Source of the DNA: Scleromatobacter sp045810265
GTDB lineage: Bacteria > Pseudomonadota > Gammaproteobacteria > Burkholderiales > Burkholderiaceae_C
Reading direction: 5' to 3'
Length of the DNA: 8,567 nt
NCBI GenBank assembly: GCA_045810265.1
Contig: JBJMWF010000207.1
Location: forward strand, 1-8,567
The translations under genes were made by a program, and so were the position numbers. Positions 6,483 through 8,567 of the stretch are shown here, one piece after another (position 1 is the first letter of the stretch; each line of letters starts with the position of its first letter). The notes below the pieces were generated by a model. It saw only the letters and a list, made by a program, of their open reading frames with translations, made no database searches and was not told where the DNA came from.

Positions 6483-8018
6483 ATGACCGCAGATACCCCT
6501 GACCGTACACGCCAACCCGTCCGCCGCGTCGTCATCGCCGGCGGCGGCACCGCCGGCTGGATGACCGCCGCCTGCCTGGGCAAGACGCTGGGCAAGGGCC
6601 TGGACATCCGGCTCGTCGAGTCCGACGAGATCGGCACCGTGGGCGTCGGCGAGGCGACCATCCCCACGCTGCTGACCTTCCACAACCTGGTCGGCATCAA
6701 CGAGCAGGAGTTCATGGCCGAGACGCAGGCGGTGTTCAAGCTGGGCATCCAGTTCGAAAACTGGCGCGATGTGGGGCACCACTACATCCACAGCTTCGGC
6801 ACCACCGGCCAGGATCACTGGACCGCCGGCTTCCAGCACTTCTGGCTCAAGGGCCGCGAGCGCCAGCTGGCGCGCGACTACGGCGCCTACTGCCTGGAGC
6901 TGCGCGCCGCCGAGGAAAGCCGCTTCGCGCACCTGCCGCGCACCGGCATGAACTACGCGTTCCACATGGACGCCACGCTGTACGCGAAGTACCTGCGCAA
7001 GCTCAGCACCGGCCACGGCGTGCAGCGCATCGAGGGCAAGATCGCCGAGGTGCTGCGCCATCCCGGCGGCGACATCGCCGCCCTGAAGCTCGCCGACGGC
7101 TCGCTGCTGGAGGCCGACCTGTTCGTCGACTGCACCGGCATGCGCGGCCTGCTGCTGGGCGACACGCTGGGCGTGAAGCTGCAGGACTGGAGCCACTGGC
7201 TGCCCTGCGACCGCGCGGTCGCGCTGCAGACGCAATCGGTCGTACCGGCCGTCCCCTACGTGCGCTCCATCGCCCACCCGTTCGGTTGGCAGTGGCAGAT
7301 CCCGCTGCAGCATCGCGTGGGCAACGGCATGGTCTACAGCAGCCGCCACGTCAGCGACGACGAGGCGCTCGCCACGCTGCTGAAGAACGTGCGCGGCGAG
7401 GTGCTGACCAAGCCGCGCGTGATTCCCTTCAAGGCCTGCCAGCGCGAGAGCGTGTGGGAGCGCAACTGCGTGGCCATCGGCCTGTCCAGCGGCTTCCTCG
7501 AGCCGCTGGAATCGACCAGCATCCACCTGATCCAGCGCGGCATCATCCGCCTGCTGCAATGCTTTCCCAACGAAGGCGTGCGCCAGGTCGACATCGACGA
7601 ATACAACCGCCAGACGCGCGACGAGATGGAGCACATCCGCGACTTCATCATCCTTCACTACAAGGTCACGAACCGCGCCGACAGCCCGTTCTGGAACCAC
7701 TGCCGCACGATGGCGGTGCCCGCGTCGCTGCAACACCGCATCGACCTGTTCCGCCAGAGCGCCCGCGTCTTCCGCTCCCCGCACGAACTCTTCGCCGAGA
7801 ACTCGTGGATCCAGGTGATGCTGGGCCAGGGCATCGAGCCCGGACAGCACCACCCGATCGCCAACCTGATGGGCGACGCCGAGCTCAACGGCTTCCTGGA
7901 AGAGATCCGCGGCGGCGTCGAACGCACCGTCGCGCAACTGCCCCCGCACGCCGAGTACGTCGCCCGCTACTGCGAGCGCCCCGGCCAGCCCGCCAAGCCC
8001 ATGCCGGCCGCCGCCTGA
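6483..8018 (+). CDS. Flavin-dependent halogenase 2 (tryptophan halogenase family)
   Basis: A 511-aa flavin-dependent halogenase of canonical form. Seen: the FAD-binding GGGTAGW at 20-26; VGVGEATIPT at 53-62; the predicted catalytic lysine K86 in AVFKLGIQFENW; DLFVDCTGM at 212-220; the halogenase signature GWQWQIPL at 268-275, which blocks a monooxygenase-type reaction at the flavin; and LEPLESTSIHLIQ at 339-351 with Glu343 and the Ser344-Thr345 halide-site residues. All hallmarks needed for HOX formation and transfer are present, so an active halogenase is plausible. The likely substrate is not free tryptophan, because there are no biosynthetic neighbours. From memory, related enzymes found near TonB receptors (BrvH, Xanthomonas campestris halogenases) brominate indole in vitro with unknown native substrates. 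The start ATG has GAGG at 6474-6477, overlapping the cupin stop, and the intergenic gap is only 7 nt. No signal peptide. Confidence 0.94.
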   Translation: MTADTPDRTRQPVRRVVIAGGGTAGWMTAACLGKTLGKGLDIRLVESDEIGTVGVGEATIPTLLTFHNLVGINEQEFMAETQAVFKLGIQFENWRDVGHHYIHSFGTTGQDHWTAGFQHFWLKGRERQLARDYGAYCLELRAAEESRFAHLPRTGMNYAFHMDATLYAKYLRKLSTGHGVQRIEGKIAEVLRHPGGDIAALKLADGSLLEADLFVDCTGMRGLLLGDTLGVKLQDWSHWLPCDRAVALQTQSVVPAVPYVRSIAHPFGWQWQIPLQHRVGNGMVYSSRHVSDDEALATLLKNVRGEVLTKPRVIPFKACQRESVWERNCVAIGLSSGFLEPLESTSIHLIQRGIIRLLQCFPNEGVRQVDIDEYNRQTRDEMEHIRDFIILHYKVTNRADSPFWNHCRTMAVPASLQHRIDLFRQSARVFRSPHELFAENSWIQVMLGQGIEPGQHHPIANLMGDAELNGFLEEIRGGVERTVAQLPPHAEYVARYCERPGQPAKPMPAAA

Positions 8019-8063
8019 CCCCCGCGCGGTGAGCCCCCAGCCATTTCCGGCCGTAAAATCCTC

Positions 8064-8072
8064 TGCTATAGT
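8064..8072 (+). promoter_or_regulatory. Extended -10 promoter of the tRNA-Ala gene
   Basis: TGC TATAGT at 8064-8072 is an extended -10 element with one mismatch to TATAAT. It lies 11 nt before the mature tRNA 5' end, so the leader would be only a few bases. A weak -35 (TTTCCG, 8044-8049, three of six matches) lies at the ideal 17-bp spacing. The downstream CTTGGGC could be a G-rich discriminator, which would fit growth-rate control, but this is only suggestive. No terminator is visible between the halogenase stop and this promoter, so operon transcripts may read through the tRNA. Confidence 0.6.
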
Positions 8073-8083
8073 CTTGGGCTGAT

Positions 8084-8159
<76 letters not shown>

Positions 8160-8167
8160 ATCGATTC

Positions 8168-8200
8168 AAGGGCTTGGCTTCGGCCAGGCCCTTTTTCTTT
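8168..8200 (+). terminator. Intrinsic terminator of tRNA-Ala, UUCG tetraloop
   Basis: Stem 8169-8178 pairs with 8183-8192 (10 bp with one G-U) around a TTCG tetraloop at 8179-8182; A8168-T8193 can extend it. A T-rich run follows (8193-8196, then CTTT). It starts 8 nt after the tRNA CCA. It probably also ends any transcripts reading through from the halogenase operon, for which no closer terminator is visible. Confidence 0.9.
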
Positions 8201-8227
8201 GGGCCGCGCGGGTCGCGATCGTCGATC

Positions 8228-8245
8228 GTGCCTCAGACCAGGCAC
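8228..8245 (-). terminator. Small inverted repeat after the alpha-galactosidase gene, possible weak terminator
   Basis: A perfect 6-bp inverted repeat, GTGCCT (8228-8233) and AGGCAC (8240-8245), with a 6-nt loop lies 5 nt past the stop of the minus-strand gene. There is no T run on the minus strand after it, so it is a poor intrinsic terminator. It may only block 3' exonucleases, or be chance. Confidence 0.3.
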
Positions 8246-8250
8246 CTTCG

Positions 8251-8567
8251 TCAGGGCACCGGCGTGATGCGCACCATCAGCACGCCGTGCGGCGCTACCG
8301 TGCCGCTGTAGCGGCCCTGGATGCGCCTGCTGACCTTCTTGCTCCACAGATCCTTGACGTCGGCCTTGAGGCCCGCAGGCAGGTTGAGCTGGTCCCAGTC
8401 GACGCTGATCCCGGCCGGCATGGCGCTGCGGTTGAACAGCACCACCGCGTGGTCACCGCCCTTGAGCGGCCGGGCCCAGATCTCGAGCTCGCCCTGCTTC
8501 CAGATGCGGCGCGCCTGCTGGCCGAGCGGGTCCTGGTCGATGGCGATGACGTCCGCGTTGGTGAGGA
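8251..8567 (-). CDS. GH27 alpha-galactosidase, C-terminal end (partial)
   Basis: The last 104 codons of a minus-strand gene whose start lies beyond the window. Seen: LTNADVIAIDQDPLGQQARR at the window edge, which closes the catalytic TIM barrel in GH27 enzymes, followed by the C-terminal beta-sandwich domain (LEIWARPLKGGDHAVVLFNRS, then VKDLWSKK and APHGVLMVRITP before TGA). GH27 enzymes cleave terminal alpha-galactosyl residues from melibiose, raffinose or galactomannan; some members act on alpha-N-acetylgalactosamine or beta-L-arabinopyranose, and this fragment lacks the active-site residues needed to choose. It converges with the receptor/halogenase operon across the tRNA. It may belong to the same carbohydrate-use locus and so hint at the receptor's ligand. 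The signal peptide and catalytic Asp residues are outside the window. Confidence 0.88.
   Translation of the reverse strand, partial: LTNADVIAIDQDPLGQQARRIWKQGELEIWARPLKGGDHAVVLFNRSAMPAGISVDWDQLNLPAGLKADVKDLWSKKVSRRIQGRYSGTVAPHGVLMVRITPVP

Overview
The window is high-GC DNA (roughly two thirds G+C by eye) from a Gram-negative bacterium. The outer-membrane TonB-dependent receptor, the codon choice, and the tRNA-Ala(CGC) with its following UUCG terminator point to Proteobacteria. My best guess is a betaproteobacterium of the Burkholderiales, of the polysaccharide-degrading Roseateles/Mitsuaria type, but Xanthomonadales cannot be excluded from this sequence alone.

Layout. Bases 26-8018 hold five genes, all on the + strand: a TonB-dependent receptor of the Xanthomonas/Caulobacter type; a first flavin-dependent 'tryptophan' halogenase-like protein (FDH-1); a SapC-family protein; a JmjC/FIH-like cupin_8 protein; and a second flavin-dependent halogenase (FDH-2). 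The last four are tightly packed (13-nt gap, ATGA overlap, 7-nt gap) and read as one transcription unit. A strong intrinsic terminator-like hairpin (3108-3158) separates the receptor from FDH-1. It could act as a partial terminator that sets receptor output above enzyme output. After the operon come a tRNA-Ala(CGC) gene with its own extended -10 promoter and a UUCG-capped terminator. The window ends with the 3' end of a GH27 alpha-galactosidase gene running in the opposite direction.

How the parts may work together. The receptor would import a ligand across the outer membrane using TonB energy. The neighbouring alpha-galactosidase suggests that the ligand may be an alpha-galactoside. None of the four enzyme-like proteins shows a signal peptide, so they should act in the cytoplasm. 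From what I recall, the set receptor + FDH + SapC + cupin_8 + FDH recurs near carbohydrate receptors in several proteobacterial groups, but its joint biochemical function is not established. This is the real 'dark' system in the window: two flavin halogenases of different subtypes and a non-haem iron hydroxylase-like protein linked to sugar uptake, with no recognisable natural-product pathway.
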